Positions 1 to 10,316 of a stretch of DNA of 64,000 nt are shown piece after piece. Position 1 is the first letter of the stretch. Each line of letters opens with the position of its first letter. The stretch is from assembly GCA_036362985.1 (NCBI GenBank), contig JAYGXS010000007.1:6136579-6200578 (forward strand). The letters run 5' to 3'. The notes under the pieces were generated by a model. It searched no databases. It saw nothing but the letters and a program-made list of their open reading frames with translations, and was not told where the DNA came from. This DNA is from Ligula intestinalis. Lineage: Eukaryota; Platyhelminthes; Cestoda; Diphyllobothriidea; Diphyllobothriidae. A program made the position numbers and the translations under genes.

Positions 1-1346
1 CCTGGTTTTAGCAACGGTTTGGCGTACACTCGCATAAGACCCACGTCATGGTCAATTCGTTCTTGTGCAATTGACAACTCTGACTCTGGGGCCCCCTTTA
101 CAACTATTTTCTGCTTGCGACTCAATGGGGCATATGTTGCAAGCTCACGTGTTTCAGCCGAGGGAGCAATTGTATCCGGTACACGCGGTTCTGATGTACT
201 GGCTATTGGGTAAGCTGAATGCAAACCCGTGAACCGTTTGGCTTTCTTAGGCTTATGCCTCTTTTGAGTTATGATCTTGTCAAACTCTTGGTCATCACTT
301 TCTTGTGCAGAGTCGAGCAACGATGTGGTGCTAGGATGCAAATCCCGATAATTGCTACTGTCGCTTAAGCCGAGTGACGATGGTGTAGCCCGTGGGCTTG
401 ACACATGGTCCGATATGCAGGTTTCAGGCGTGTCGACAGACATGTCCAAATCCAAGTCAATATCAGCGTCAACTCGTTCTTGTGCAATTGTTGACGCTAT
501 CTCTAGAGCCCCTTTTACAACTATATTCTGCTTGTGACTCACTGGTGCATCTGTTGCGAGCTCACGAGTTCCGACCAAGCGGCCATCTGTATCCGGTACT
601 AAAGGTTTGATGTGCCGGTTTTTGGGTTAGCTGACTGCGCATTCCTGGCCCATTTAGACTTTTGACCATTTCTAGCCCTATGCTTTTTTGGCTTCATGAT
701 CTTATCGACCTCTGTATCGTCGCTTTCTAGTGCAGCATCAAGCAACGATGTGACGCTAGGACGCAAATGCAGATCATTGTTAGTGCTGCCTGAGCAGAGA
801 AACAATGGCGTCAACTGCGGATTTATTTTAGATTCTTTGCGATCGAGTGAGACGCCCACTGGTTTACTTGGTTTGGCAGATGATATGCGAGTTTCAGGTT
901 TACCGGCCGAGGCTATCTGAGCATATGTACTTTTATTTATCCCCGTTTTTTTGGCCGACAAGGGCTGTTTTAGCCGCTGTATAAGAAATATGCGTTTTTA
1001 GATGGGCTATCTCTTGTTTCAGTTTATTTACCTCGTGGTAAAGTTCCTGCGTCATCTCCGAAAACTCCTGGCGGAGGACAAAGTCCTCACAGTCTAACTT
1101 CGGTAAACGTAGTAGACATCTTGGGCATTTGGCGGGAGGTGGAGAATTCATAAAATTATCTAAGTGGCCATATCGGCAGTTACTTTCTGGTCGTAGCTTA
1201 ACATGGTTGTCAAGGGCCCGTGTCGAAGTGGCCGGGCTGCCTGAGGTGCTAACACCGCGAATAACCAGATTTGACGACCCGGGTTCGAGATCCGGCGGAG
1301 GCGAAACGTTTCGTGCTAACGGACTTGTAGCATCTAAAGTCTCCAT
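1..1346 (-). pseudogene. Zinc-finger/coiled-coil ORF1-like protein, frameshifted, runs off window edge
   Basis: I do not recognise the family with certainty; the layout suggests ORF1 of a non-LTR retrotransposon. Reading from 1346 leftwards, about 40 N-terminal residues are Pro/Ser-rich, followed by a Cys/His cluster (CRYGH then CPRC, residues about 57-77) that could bind zinc, then a heptad-like segment (FSEMTQELYHEVNKLKQEI, about 95-113) likely to form a coiled coil. At a run of seven T on the plus strand (946-952) the reading frame shifts; the second frame runs to a stop at 599-601, and a third frame continues to base 1 and beyond. The downstream part is a Lys/Ser-rich tail made of two similar repeats of about 140 residues. 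With both shifts ignored the protein would exceed 430 residues. ORF2 would lie outside the window on the left. The frameshifts point to a dead copy, although a programmed shift at the homopolymer cannot be excluded. Confidence 0.45.
45..915. repeat. Diverged tandem duplication, two copies of about 420-470 bp
   Basis: Copy 1 (about 45-465) and copy 2 (about 466-915) align in direct orientation with an offset growing from 417 to about 470 bp through small indels. Shared words include tcttgtgcaattg (61 and 479), acaactat..tctgcttg (101 and 518), gcaacgatgtg (317 and 742) and gatatgc..gtttcagg (412 and 882). The repeat lies inside the minus-strand ORF1-like gene and preserves its reading frame locally, so it duplicates a protein segment. 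Confidence 0.8.
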
Positions 1347-1935
1347 GTTATGTTAGATTTTTTTGTGTTGCGACCTGTGTGTGATACTGCCAATTAAGTC
1401 GGAAGCCAAATCAAAGAGCCCGTAGGAGTGAGGCGGAGAGAAGATCGATTGGCCAGATAGTGCAAGTTTACTGAGACAAGCAGGTTACAGCAAGTCAGAG
1501 TAAAATATTGAGTTCCTGACAGATACAATGAAATGTGTTTGGTTAAAAATTTCCTTAGGAATAACGTGAAAGTCACTTTTGTCCTAAATGTTATTACAAT
1601 ATTCGGATAAGGGTATATAACAACACAGTGATATAAGGACTCAGCCTCGGCGTGAAATTCGGAGATGTGCAGATTTTTGTGGCGCAGAGGAGTTTTTCAC
1701 AAAATCGACACGTCCAAGAAGCAATTTCCAAACTTTGGAAATAATTCACAGCGGAGGAATTTTTCAGAGCGACCGGATTCAGATTTCCACGCAGAAAATT
1801 CCAAACTTTGGAAATATATAGTCAATTCTTGAATAATTTCCAAGAAGCGTGTCTTCTATACTGAGATAGAGACTAAAAACACGTAAGCTCGACAGACTTG
1901 AAATTCGCAAACAATTTCAAACTTCGCGCTGATAA
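1347..1935. other. No gene seen; two perfect 15-bp palindromes
   Basis: No coding similarity on either strand. The palindrome TTCCAAACTTTGGAA occurs twice, at 1726-1740 and 1799-1813, 73 bp apart. The stretch may be the 5' region of the minus-strand gene to the left or sequence flanking the LINE to the right. Confidence 0.5.
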
Positions 1936-1992
1936 ATTCCCGGCCCTAGCTAAACTTCTGGAGAAGATAATTTTTAATCAAATTCTCGATTT

Positions 1993-3276
1993 TTGCCTAA
2001 AAATAAGCTTTTAAGTGACTCGCAGCATGGTTTTCTACCCGGAAGATCAAACGAGACGTGTCATTTAGCTTTTCTTAACCACGTCACTTCCCTCCGTAAT
2101 GAGCAGCAATCAGTGGTTGTTATCTACTTTGACCTGAGCAAAGCCTTCGACAAGGTACCGCACAGACGGCTTCTGGTAAAATTGGAAGCCATTGGCATCC
2201 GTCCCCCTCTCCTCGACTTCATCGGTTCCTACTTGTCTAACCGCAGCCAGAAGGTCCTAGTGGGTAATAGTTACTCCACTTCTCAGCTGATCACGAGTGG
2301 CGTTTTTCAAGGCACTGTCTTGGGTCCATTACTCTTCATTCTATACATAAACGAAATTTCGACTGTTCTAAAAAATTCACACAATCTCATTTATGCAGAC
2401 GACCTAAAATGCATATACTCGTTTTCTAAGGACATGGCAAGCATATGCGTTGATAAAATAAATGCGGACCTACTTACACTCTCACGTTGGAGTGCTACCT
2501 GGCAGATGGATTTCTCTCCATCCAAGTGTAGTTTCATGTGTTTTGGTCCCGCCAAGCTTCCTCGTCCCCTAGTCTTTCAAAATACTCCAATTTTAGAACG
2601 ATCCACTGTAAAAGACTTAGGTCTAAGCTACACAAATAAACAAGCATTGTCGCCTCATGCGGATCGAATATCTGCGAAGGCTGCACAGATATGTGGTTTT
2701 ATATCACACAATTTCTTCCTGCTGGAAATGAAGTTAAAACTTTATCGCATGTATGTTCTACCCATCCTAGAATACTGCTGTCCCCTCTTTGGTCTAATGA
2801 ATGCTTCAGACTGCAGTAAGATTGAAAATGTACAGAGGGTATTTACTCGCAAAATATTCGCTCTTCCTCGATCCGCGCTTTCCTATACGGAGAGATGTCA
2901 GTTAGCGAACATGACATTTCTTTGGGTCAGAAGACTCGAAGCGGGCCTCTGTTTCCTCTTTCGCGTTAACTCTACCCCTAACCTTCCACGAATAAACACT
3001 CTCATTCCCGCAGATAGGCCTTATGCCACCCGTAATTCCTCCAGGATTATTGCACCCCCCTTAAGCTCCACTTCGAACCATTCTCACTTCTTTGCCTCCA
3101 AATATTCCTTCCTCTGGAATAATATTCCCCTCGAAATTAGGCTGTCGTCTAACTTAGCAGGTTTTAAAGGCAAATTACGCAAACACTTAACTTCGGAAGA
3201 TATAAAGTCCTTGTTATCCATCTCCTTCCCAAACACACAACTTTTGGACTTTGAAAAGGGTCCCCCTGGTATCTGA
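1993..3276 (+). CDS. Reverse transcriptase C-terminal fragment, LINE family A
   Basis: A 427-residue open frame carrying the fingers/palm half of a non-LTR reverse transcriptase and the C-terminal region. It opens with the RT2-like block DSQHGFLPGRS, then YFDLSKAFDKVPH with the first catalytic Asp at about residue 47, then SGVFQGTVLGPLLF where most relatives have SGVPQGSVLGP, then the catalytic box YADD at 134-137. The C-terminal part holds the LYRMYVLPILEYCCPLFG block. The frame ends in EKGPPGI. The first codons (1993 on) are an arbitrary start inside ORF2: the upstream bases 1940-1990 encode the continuing RT in another frame, so there is a frameshift just before 1993. Normal function would be target-primed reverse transcription; this copy lacks an endonuclease. 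Confidence 0.8.
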   Translation: MPKNKLLSDSQHGFLPGRSNETCHLAFLNHVTSLRNEQQSVVVIYFDLSKAFDKVPHRRLLVKLEAIGIRPPLLDFIGSYLSNRSQKVLVGNSYSTSQLITSGVFQGTVLGPLLFILYINEISTVLKNSHNLIYADDLKCIYSFSKDMASICVDKINADLLTLSRWSATWQMDFSPSKCSFMCFGPAKLPRPLVFQNTPILERSTVKDLGLSYTNKQALSPHADRISAKAAQICGFISHNFFLLEMKLKLYRMYVLPILEYCCPLFGLMNASDCSKIENVQRVFTRKIFALPRSALSYTERCQLANMTFLWVRRLEAGLCFLFRVNSTPNLPRINTLIPADRPYATRNSSRIIAPPLSSTSNHSHFFASKYSFLWNNIPLEIRLSSNLAGFKGKLRKHLTSEDIKSLLSISFPNTQLLDFEKGPPGI

Positions 3277-4085
3277 GGTTGTTATGTTTATATCAAATTT
3301 TTTCCATACATGTCTATTTCTTCATTCTTTCAGTGATATTTGCAACGATTTTTCGTCCACTTCTCTGTCCAGTCATCATTGCCGTTTTCTCTATTCTCCG
3401 TTTTACTACCCTGACGATAGGCTTCATGGTCCTTAGTCATGCTCGTGGCGGTCCTGCTATTTTCGCCAGCTCGTCGCTAAACTCCGCAGTCTACAAGGTC
3501 ACAGCTCGGACGTTTCGTTGATGATCAGGTGACCTCTGCCATTCCATCATCTTCCTGACTCTGTTGTCCGCAATGGTCTCCTCCGTTCTCATCTCCCTGA
3601 TGGTTGATCATGAAGCCAGTCGGGCGGTGTAACAATGGTGAAAGACAGCCTCTGCTATTATATGATTTCTCCAATCACAAGAAGCGTTTCCCACCCTCAT
3701 TCGTTCTCATCAACAGTCCTGTCTCATTTGCACTACAATCAATCCTCTCAACCAAACCCCTTAACTTTTTTGAAGCAGTTTTTTTCTCCTACGTTTTGTT
3801 TTTTTTAAGCAGGGGTTCGCTGAACTCCGCCCCAGCTTAAATGGTAGGAGTTTTTTTTCACTGCTTCCTTCTTAGTTCACCATGCATTGACTACTATTTT
3901 AAAACGACGATATGTTGGTGAATCTGAATTTATCTACCAACACTACTAAACGCTCCCGCTGTCTATGTGCTTGTTTCATGGAGAGCAGCATTTATCAACT
4001 GTGTATTTATTTTTCCACAGCACTAAGTTAGCAATGATGAGGCCCTCTGGGCCTAAAATATAAAATTTATTTATTATTTATTTAT
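3277..4085 (+). other. 3' UTR and TTTATTTA tail of LINE family A
   Basis: Non-coding 3' end of the LINE. About 740 bp are shared with 21136-21869, including agcaggggttcgctgaactc-like and ccatgc(a/g)ttgactactatttt words, so the boundary is defined by two copies. The tail is a short run of TTTAT units. Confidence 0.75.
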
Positions 4086-5870
4086 ACGTAGATCCAAACA
4101 GGGTCAGTACAGCAATACTCACTCGCTGCAGTGTGTGGTATGTGATCGGAAGCGTGTTCCAAGTTTTGATTATCAGCTGGTCTTCGGGTTGAAGTTTTTT
4201 TATTTCTGTCCACATGTGCTTGCTTTTCAACTCCGCTTTATGTCGTGCGATACTTACCAAATCTTCATTGAGTGACTTAAACTTATTCACCCACATGTCT
4301 GAGGCCTTAAGGTCAACCAATTCTTCTTAGAAACCTCTAACGGAGAGACCAGGAATATAACGTAGGTCAGCTGTGTTCAGTGGACATTCGGTTGGATGGG
4401 TGATGAACTTAAAAAGACGAGTGCGCTCTCGAAATTCTCCAAAGCGTGCTTTGAACAACCGCAGAAGGCTGGATGTGACGCCAGATAGCTGGTGGACATC
4501 AAAGTGTTGAATGGACTCGCTTATTGTGCATGCATCTTTATATTGTCTTAAATTTTCAAAATGTAGTAATCTATCTGTTTCAAGATCCATGATAAAGAGT
4601 TCAAGCTCGTTTTCAAAAGCAAACACGGATTGTTGAAAGAATAGCACTGTAGTTCCAGTGCCTTCCAATTAAACTTTAAGTTGGTTCATATGTTCGGTCA
4701 TATCCACAAGATATTAAAACATAAGGAGCCACTCAGTTTTGGCTAGCTCAGGATGCCCAATGCGCTTCATTTCAAGGAATGTCCGGATTTCGTTCAAACA
4801 AGCTGCAAAACGGCTAAGCACCTTCCCTTTCGACAACCAACGTACCTTGCTGTGCAAAATCAGATCATGATATTTTGAGTTATTTCCAACTTCATCCAGC
4901 AGTGATTTAATCTATCGACCTTTTCAGGCTCGAGCAACAATAAAGTTAATCACACGGATGACCAGCGACATCACTTCGCAAGCTGCCCGTCGCATATCTG
5001 AGCACAAAGGGCTTCCTAGTGTAGAATGCAATGGAAACGTAGGATGGGTCTATTTTCATATTCACAGAGAAGTGCCACAAATCCTTTGTTTTTCTCCACC
5101 ATACACGGAGCACGATCAGTACACACTGAAATAAGTTTATCCATAGGTAGTTTTTTTTTCTTGAGCAAAATTCATGAAAGACTTGAATAAATCCTCACCT
5201 CTTGTGGATGCTTTTATTGACAGAGCCGCAAGACTTTCTTCTTGCAATGTATCACCAGTTGCATATCTTGCAATCACACTGAACTGCGCCAAATGGCTTA
5301 GGTATGTTGACTCATCCTTAGCCAGGAAAATGAACGGCGCTGCAATTATGTATTTCACTTGCGTTTCCTCCACGTGAGTTGCCATCATAATGGTACGCTC
5401 ATGAACAGTTTTTGCCGCAAAGGCATGTCTTGTATCCGTTTAATAATCTTGTCTTTGTTCGGAAGATCATCAAAAAGTTTATCGGCTCCATCCAGCATGA
5501 ACGTTTTAGCAAACTCGCCATCTGTGAAGGGCTTTCCGTTCCTAACTATTGCTTAAGGTCCAGCAAAGCTCGCGGAGTTATAGTCACCTTGCTGGGTCCA
5601 TATGTGGCGTTGCTTCTGGCTGGTTTGCATCCTGCTCATTAGCTCTTGGCATGCTTTCTATCGGCTATCTCTCGCAGGGTATTTTGCTGCAAACTTATCA
5701 TGGCGTGTGTTGAAGCGGCGCTTTACATTCGACCGTTTCATCGATGTCATCTTGTCATTGCAAATTAGAAACACCGCATAATCTGCTCCCTGCATAAAGG
5801 CGAATTCTTCGGCCCATTCATACTGAAATGTACGATACTCCTCATCTCCTATTCATTGCGCCATACTCTG
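4086..5870 (-). pseudogene. hAT transposase pseudogene, BED/GTF2IRD2-like type
   Basis: Read on the minus strand in several frames. Near 5830-5700 is a BED-like zinc finger region (YEW.EEFAF, LICNDKMTSMKRSN, RRFNTRH). Then come ADKLFDDLPNKDKIIKRIQ and AAPFIFLAKDESTYLSHLAQ, which fits the first catalytic block of this hAT group (LALDEST in relatives). Next are KLISVCTDRAPCMV with the second Asp, FHCILHxEALCAQ, a VRWLS-like block near 4830, and finally DMWVNKFKSLNEDL through LTLFGSTY. Stops and frameshifts occur throughout, for example near 5556, 5388, 5010 and 4670. The protein ends exactly at the 3' tail of LINE A, just where relatives continue into the dimerisation region with the final catalytic Glu, so the LINE interrupted it. 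Related host-domesticated genes exist, but this copy is clearly dead. Confidence 0.75.
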
Positions 5871-6469
5871 TTGCAGGGGTTAACTTTGGACAAATGAGAG
5901 AAAATTTAGCGTTCAAAAATGTGCGATCCGTCTGATGAAAGAAAGCAGTCAGATGTTAGGACCGATGTATTAGTTCACAAAGCAAGCGTTCGCGAATGGA
6001 ATGTATGCTCCGTCTGGGGGACATAAACAAGAGACACTCTATGTAACGAAGCCGGCTGGCCTATGCGCGTAAGATAGCCTTGTCTGTCAACATGACCTAG
6101 ACCAAGCTGAGGTCAAGTCTATGGGCTGTCGTGCTTTAGTAAAGCGTCTGTTATTTAGCGAGATTGTAGTGGCACGTCATTGGAGGTGGACGGCTAGAAT
6201 GCGTGCCCTCCCCCCTTCGTTCGCCAAGGCTCGCTGTCCCAAAGTCATGTGTTGCCACAACCAACTGTTCCAATGCTCTCTTGCACTGATACCTCCATGC
6301 CCGAGGCTTGACCTCGCAGCTGCGTCTGGGACGCTGGTAACAGATGCGCGAGCGTCCCCTTTCCTTCTTTTTTCTCGCGGCCTCGAGACCGCCGCCCTGT
6401 CGACCGTAGTTTATTCATTCACGCACACACACACCCGAGCATACACGGGCGTCCAAATACCTAAGGGCC
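5871..6469. other. No gene seen; short CA microsatellite
   Basis: No protein similarity. A small (CA)n tract lies at 6421-6435. An open frame at 6121-6477 has no recognisable domain and includes the CA tract, so I do not call it. The stretch may be the 5' region of the hAT element. Confidence 0.5.
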
Positions 6470-6471
6470 AT

Positions 6472-6482
6472 CCCTAGTAGCA
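6472..6482 (+). repeat. Left terminal inverted repeat of the CACTA-like element
   Basis: CCCTAGTAGCA, preceded by the dinucleotide AT. Pairs perfectly with 10317-10327. Confidence 0.7.
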
Positions 6483-6802
6483 GTTAACGTCTATGGAAGG
6501 TCTATAGAATCTCTATCCATAGTTATTCTAATATCTAGTCGAGATCTATTTTGGACCCCTTTATATATATCTATCTAATATCTATTTATAGAGATACAAA
6601 GCGATCGGCCATAATGGCGGCTTTCGCTTTGCAGTGGGCCCCTTTCGTGGCAGAACGACCCATTTATTACGTTTAAACCCCCTTTCATTTGTTATAATCA
6701 TAAGTCGGAAGACGTTTAGTAATATTATTAGAAACGTTTATTAAAATATTATCAAAATAAAAATGTACATGGACTCTTGGCCTCAGTTTTGGCATCTTGA
6801 TA

Positions 6803-7757
6803 TTATTGTCCCGTTTGGTCTTCGACTTCTCCCGAAGGGCCAGCCGTTATTTCTAGAAGTTATGTGAACGCTAAGTATGTATACTTAGACTTACCATTTG
6901 GCGCAGAGTGCTTTTTAAGGCGTGCCTGGCGCTGATTTTCGGTGTCTACCATCACTTTCAGACGCCGCTTGACGGCGTCCTCCAGTTCCGACACCTTATG
7001 TTTCCTCTCGCTATTCCAGGCGCCGAATAGGTCTAAGAATAAACTGTGGCGATGATATTAGGAGACTTACCCATGATTAAATTGTAAAATGCAGATTTTT
7101 CAAGGGACAGTTTACACTTTTTGCCCTTAAAATTAAGGTGCAAACTGATTTCGTTATCAAAAACTGCGGCGAAAATCCGCTTGACGAAATCATCAAGCTT
7201 ACTTCCACCCAGTCCATTCAGATACGTAATCTAAGGAAAGTAAATTTAACCAAATGTGCTGCTTACCAAGTCTTTACGGAATTTATCATCCGTTAACTGG
7301 GTATTTAGTTTCCGGAAGTCGAAAGCTGTCCGGAGCGGTTTTTCGACGGGATTCTGAATGATGGTAGAATCAACCGACTGGAGGGCCTTCGGCTGCTGAC
7401 GAATCAGCACCTCGAGCTGCCGCTGCCGTGACAGCACTTTTCCCAGCATGTATTCTAGGCGATTAAGCCTCTCTCTGTCCTCGTGCATGTGCTGAGAAAG
7501 CATGTTACACAAGAGTCGTATACCGGGATCATCATCCTCGGCCTCTTGGCTGCCACTGGCGGGTTCAATAAAGTCCCCGCCAGTGGGCAGAGTGTCTTCG
7601 CTTTTCTCAAACACCTCATCTGGGTCTGTTTCCTAAGAAGCAGAATAGTGTTAATGGGATGACTTACTGGTGAGGCCTGTGCCTCCCTGCCTACTATAAA
7701 ATCCTCGCCGTAGATGCCGTTCTTCTTTTGGCGTTGAGAGAGTTTTCGGTGGAACAT
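6803..7757 (-). CDS. DUF4806-domain protein, five exons with 35-42 bp introns
   Basis: Minus-strand gene inside the CACTA-like element. Exons, in transcript order: 7757-7668, 7632-7267, 7230-7071, 7032-6895, 6852-6803. Introns are 35, 36, 38 and 42 bp, each starting GTAAG and ending TTAG or CTAG. The joined exons total exactly 804 nt and give 267 residues with a single terminal stop, which strongly supports the splice model. The N-terminal half is acidic and Gln/Arg-rich with a probable coiled coil (HMHEDRERLNRLEYML, about 75-90). A DUF4806-like region follows at about 130-205 (FDFRKLNTQLTDDKF, then YLNGLGGSKLDDFVKRIF, then HLNFKGKK). The C-terminus is basic and ends in VEDQTGQ. DUF4806 has no known activity; proteins with it are often linked to transposons of this kind. 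Role as accessory DNA-binding or assembly factor is inference. Confidence 0.75.
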
Positions 7758-7940
7758 AGTGATATCTACAATCGCACAGGAAAACGAGAGTTAGTTATGG
7801 AGGTATTGGGATCATGGATGATCCACCTATCGCTATGACCACTTCCATCCTGCAGTGCTCGTGAACCACTCACTATAGGGGCTGTGCGTTGTAGGGTTCA
7901 GAGCACTGTTCGCAAATGCGAAGGATTAGTAAGTGGCTTC

Positions 7941-10046
7941 CTACCGGCTGTTTATAACTTCAATTAAAACATAGCTACCTTCAAGTTGATACCCTACGTA
8001 CTTACAGAAATTTTTCGGCAAAGTAGCGTACTGCAAAGTGTCACTGATGTCTGCTTTAAATACCTTCATAAGTGAAGACTTCCTCGGGTAGACATAAAAG
8101 TCAGATATGTTGACGAACTCAGTGAAAATTAATCCTACGCAGCCGCTTTTACCAACAATTATATTTTTTACACACACAATCTTATTATTAAAACCAACGC
8201 ATCTATTAGCGGGTGTTATATCTATGCGGAAGTTTTCAGTCAACAGAGCTTTGTATTGTTGACATCCGTCAAGTCCAACAAGTATGGGTCCTAGGCTATG
8301 TGGATGAAGAAATTTCGTGGAAAATGCTTGTAAAGGATGACTTAGTGTCTCCTCTCCACATAGTTGTTTGGCTACCATTTGTAGAGGTCGAGGAGTTATT
8401 ATCTCTTCCTCACTAATTCTATTAGCTATCTGTTGCAAAGGTCGTGGAGGGCTGCTGAGCTTCCTCTTCAACCTACCTAGGTAACTCTCAAAGGGAAATG
8501 CAGAAAATGTATCTAAGGGACCGTGGCGTTCTACGTCGTCTGCAATGTGCATTATACTATGCACATTGTAGACCATGTGTTGTTTGCCAAACAAATGACA
8601 AAACCTTTGAGTAAATAGCTTAAACAATTTCCTACAATAACCAACATGGGCAACACAAGTTTCAGGTAATGATAACAAACGTAAAGCAGTAAATAACATA
8701 ACAAATAACTTCAAATGATTTGGTTGCATAATACCATAAAGAGCTAGGAGACCTACATATATGCCGAACTGGCGAAATTCTGTAACCTTCCAGAATTCGA
8801 AGTCACTAATAGCTCTACCCCGTTGTGAAAACTCACTGGGTAGGTATGTTCCCATTTGCCGCATACGTTCATCGACAGCTGCTAACTCCGCAGGCTTCAA
8901 AACTGGCGCAGTGTACTCTAACTGCTCTATGGTGCTTAGCCGTCCCTTGGGTTTATGACCTTTCACCCACAAGGTTACTAACTTCTTCACTACTCCCAGG
9001 TACACCAGGTGTAGTGGATCTAAAGGGAACTTTGTTATTAGTCCTTCATTACAGGAGATGAATGGAGAAATTCCTACCACGTGCTCATCTCCTGTCGGCT
9101 CTTTGAAGTCGCGGTCACTTCTTACTCTGATGCCTTCCTCGGCGTAAACAATTTTACCCCTATGCTCACCACGAACTGAACATCGTTCGCATCCGTGGTA
9201 GGCGTTCAAATTCTTAACCTGCTTAACGAAAGCTCGCGCGGGGGCGTCACATATGACCGCTTTCACGTTCACCCGCGTACTTTGCAAGCCATCGTCGCTT
9301 ACAATTCCGTTGCTCTGTAGAGCAATTAACTCATCAACTACTTGCTTACAGTACTCATGGACGTCCAAAGGCTTACTGCCTCCATAGTAAATACCAAACG
9401 GAAACACATCACTACGGAAGGGTCGAATTACCCTACCTAAGATGGGCCACATGTGAGTGTTCACTTTCTTATAAATAGGCACCCCATCTATTGCCAACTG
9501 CAAGTCAACGCTATCAGGCACAGATTCTGCATTACTCGGCAGAAGTTGGCGCAGTTTTCGTTCTAAACCTATGTGAACGTACTCACAGCTGCCAATCGGT
9601 ACAACCTTTAAGTCGTACGTTGCCTTCAACAGCCTCTTTTCGTTGGTTGGCAAGTCCGGTATGAGTGGCCTAATTATGTCTATTAATTCGCGCAAAGGAG
9701 CGTGTTTTATGTGGTTTCGCACGGCCCATTCTCGCAACGACTGAACATAGCTATTCTGCTCCATTTCCGTGCTTACAGCCTCCTCGATCACTTTCTCGTC
9801 CTCCTCCTCTTCGTCTCCTGTAAGAACCCAATCATCATCACTTACTGTGGACAACGCCTCCGGAATATCATCACCTAATTCACTACCAGAGACGTTTGGG
9901 GTCTCTAGTTCTGCATTTACGACCATAAAGTCGGCTTCCGCTCTCTTCTTCATGGCCTCTTCCACAGCCAACATTTCCTCCTCAAAATACTTCTTCAAAC
10001 GGCGTTTTCGCGTACTCCTGGATTCACCCTTAAACATTGTTAGCAA
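7941..10046 (-). CDS. CACTA/Tnp2-like transposase, 701 aa
   Basis: Uninterrupted 701-codon frame on the minus strand. Residues 1-30 are basic (STRKRRLKKY), 55-97 very acidic. A helical segment LREWAVRNHIKHAPLRELI (104-122) matches a motif common at the N-terminus of animal transposases of this type. The candidate catalytic core follows: DGVPIYKK (Asp187), ICDAPARAF (Asp267), a CERC pair (286-289), DPLHLVYLG (343-351), a VHSIMH..DDVERHGP block (about 493-510) and FPFESYLGRLKRKL with Glu520. This DDE-like arrangement with a Cys pair after the second Asp fits CACTA transposases. The product would cut and paste the element by binding its ends. The start is the first ATG (MLTMFKG); a second Met at residue 4 is equally possible. 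It lies 183 bp upstream of the DUF4806 gene on the same strand; whether both come from one spliced transcript cannot be decided here. Confidence 0.8.
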   Translation of the reverse strand: MLTMFKGESRSTRKRRLKKYFEEEMLAVEEAMKKRAEADFMVVNAELETPNVSGSELGDDIPEALSTVSDDDWVLTGDEEEEDEKVIEEAVSTEMEQNSYVQSLREWAVRNHIKHAPLRELIDIIRPLIPDLPTNEKRLLKATYDLKVVPIGSCEYVHIGLERKLRQLLPSNAESVPDSVDLQLAIDGVPIYKKVNTHMWPILGRVIRPFRSDVFPFGIYYGGSKPLDVHEYCKQVVDELIALQSNGIVSDDGLQSTRVNVKAVICDAPARAFVKQVKNLNAYHGCERCSVRGEHRGKIVYAEEGIRVRSDRDFKEPTGDEHVVGISPFISCNEGLITKFPLDPLHLVYLGVVKKLVTLWVKGHKPKGRLSTIEQLEYTAPVLKPAELAAVDERMRQMGTYLPSEFSQRGRAISDFEFWKVTEFRQFGIYVGLLALYGIMQPNHLKLFVMLFTALRLLSLPETCVAHVGYCRKLFKLFTQRFCHLFGKQHMVYNVHSIMHIADDVERHGPLDTFSAFPFESYLGRLKRKLSSPPRPLQQIANRISEEEIITPRPLQMVAKQLCGEETLSHPLQAFSTKFLHPHSLGPILVGLDGCQQYKALLTENFRIDITPANRCVGFNNKIVCVKNIIVGKSGCVGLIFTEFVNISDFYVYPRKSSLMKVFKADISDTLQYATLPKNFCKYVGYQLEGSYVLIEVINSR

Positions 10047-10316
10047 AAACCGTTAAGATAAGAAATATTATAGGTAATAACAACAGAAATATTATGGAAT
10101 AGCAGTGGATTTGTCAGGCAGTAGTTGCAGTACGTATACACGCTGCACGCCACGCACGTCAAATAATGCGGTTACGCGCGCGGACGGATGTCGCAATGCG
10201 CTTAAAGTGCGCCAACCAATCAGATGTCAGATTGCATTATTGCGGCAACCAATTACGTTACACTTTCGCATATATCTAGCACTAGCCTGTGAACGTGCAT
10301 CTAATAGATATCTAGT

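Larger units (their letters stand above)
1936..4085 (+). mobile_element. CR1-like LINE family A, copy 1, 5'-truncated
   Basis: Similarity to the second copy at 21014-21869 begins near 1936 in the middle of the reverse transcriptase, so the 5' part (endonuclease and linker) is missing, as usual for LINE insertions. A long RT reading frame (1993-3276) is followed by about 800 bp of 3' UTR that matches the second copy closely, ending in the shared phrase gaggccctc(t/c)gggcctaaa and a TTTATTTA-type tail at about 4066-4085. The tail abuts the broken hAT gene on the right, so the LINE probably inserted into hAT coding sequence. Clade assignment (CR1-like versus Jockey-like) rests on general RT features and the short-repeat tail, not on a tree. 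Confidence 0.8.

Noticed and set aside
1278..1295. tRNA B-box-like word GGTTCGAGATCC
   Set aside because: One base longer than the consensus, no A box or cloverleaf around it, and it lies inside the minus-strand ORF1-like frame.
3506..3530. GGACGTTTCGTTGATGATCAGG in the LINE A 3' UTR as a hammerhead
   Set aside because: The boxes nearly touch; there is no room for stem II, and the second LINE copy does not preserve them.
6121..6477. 118-codon open frame before the CACTA-like element
   Set aside because: Ends in a CA microsatellite and runs into the transposon boundary; composition and lack of motif suggest a chance frame.
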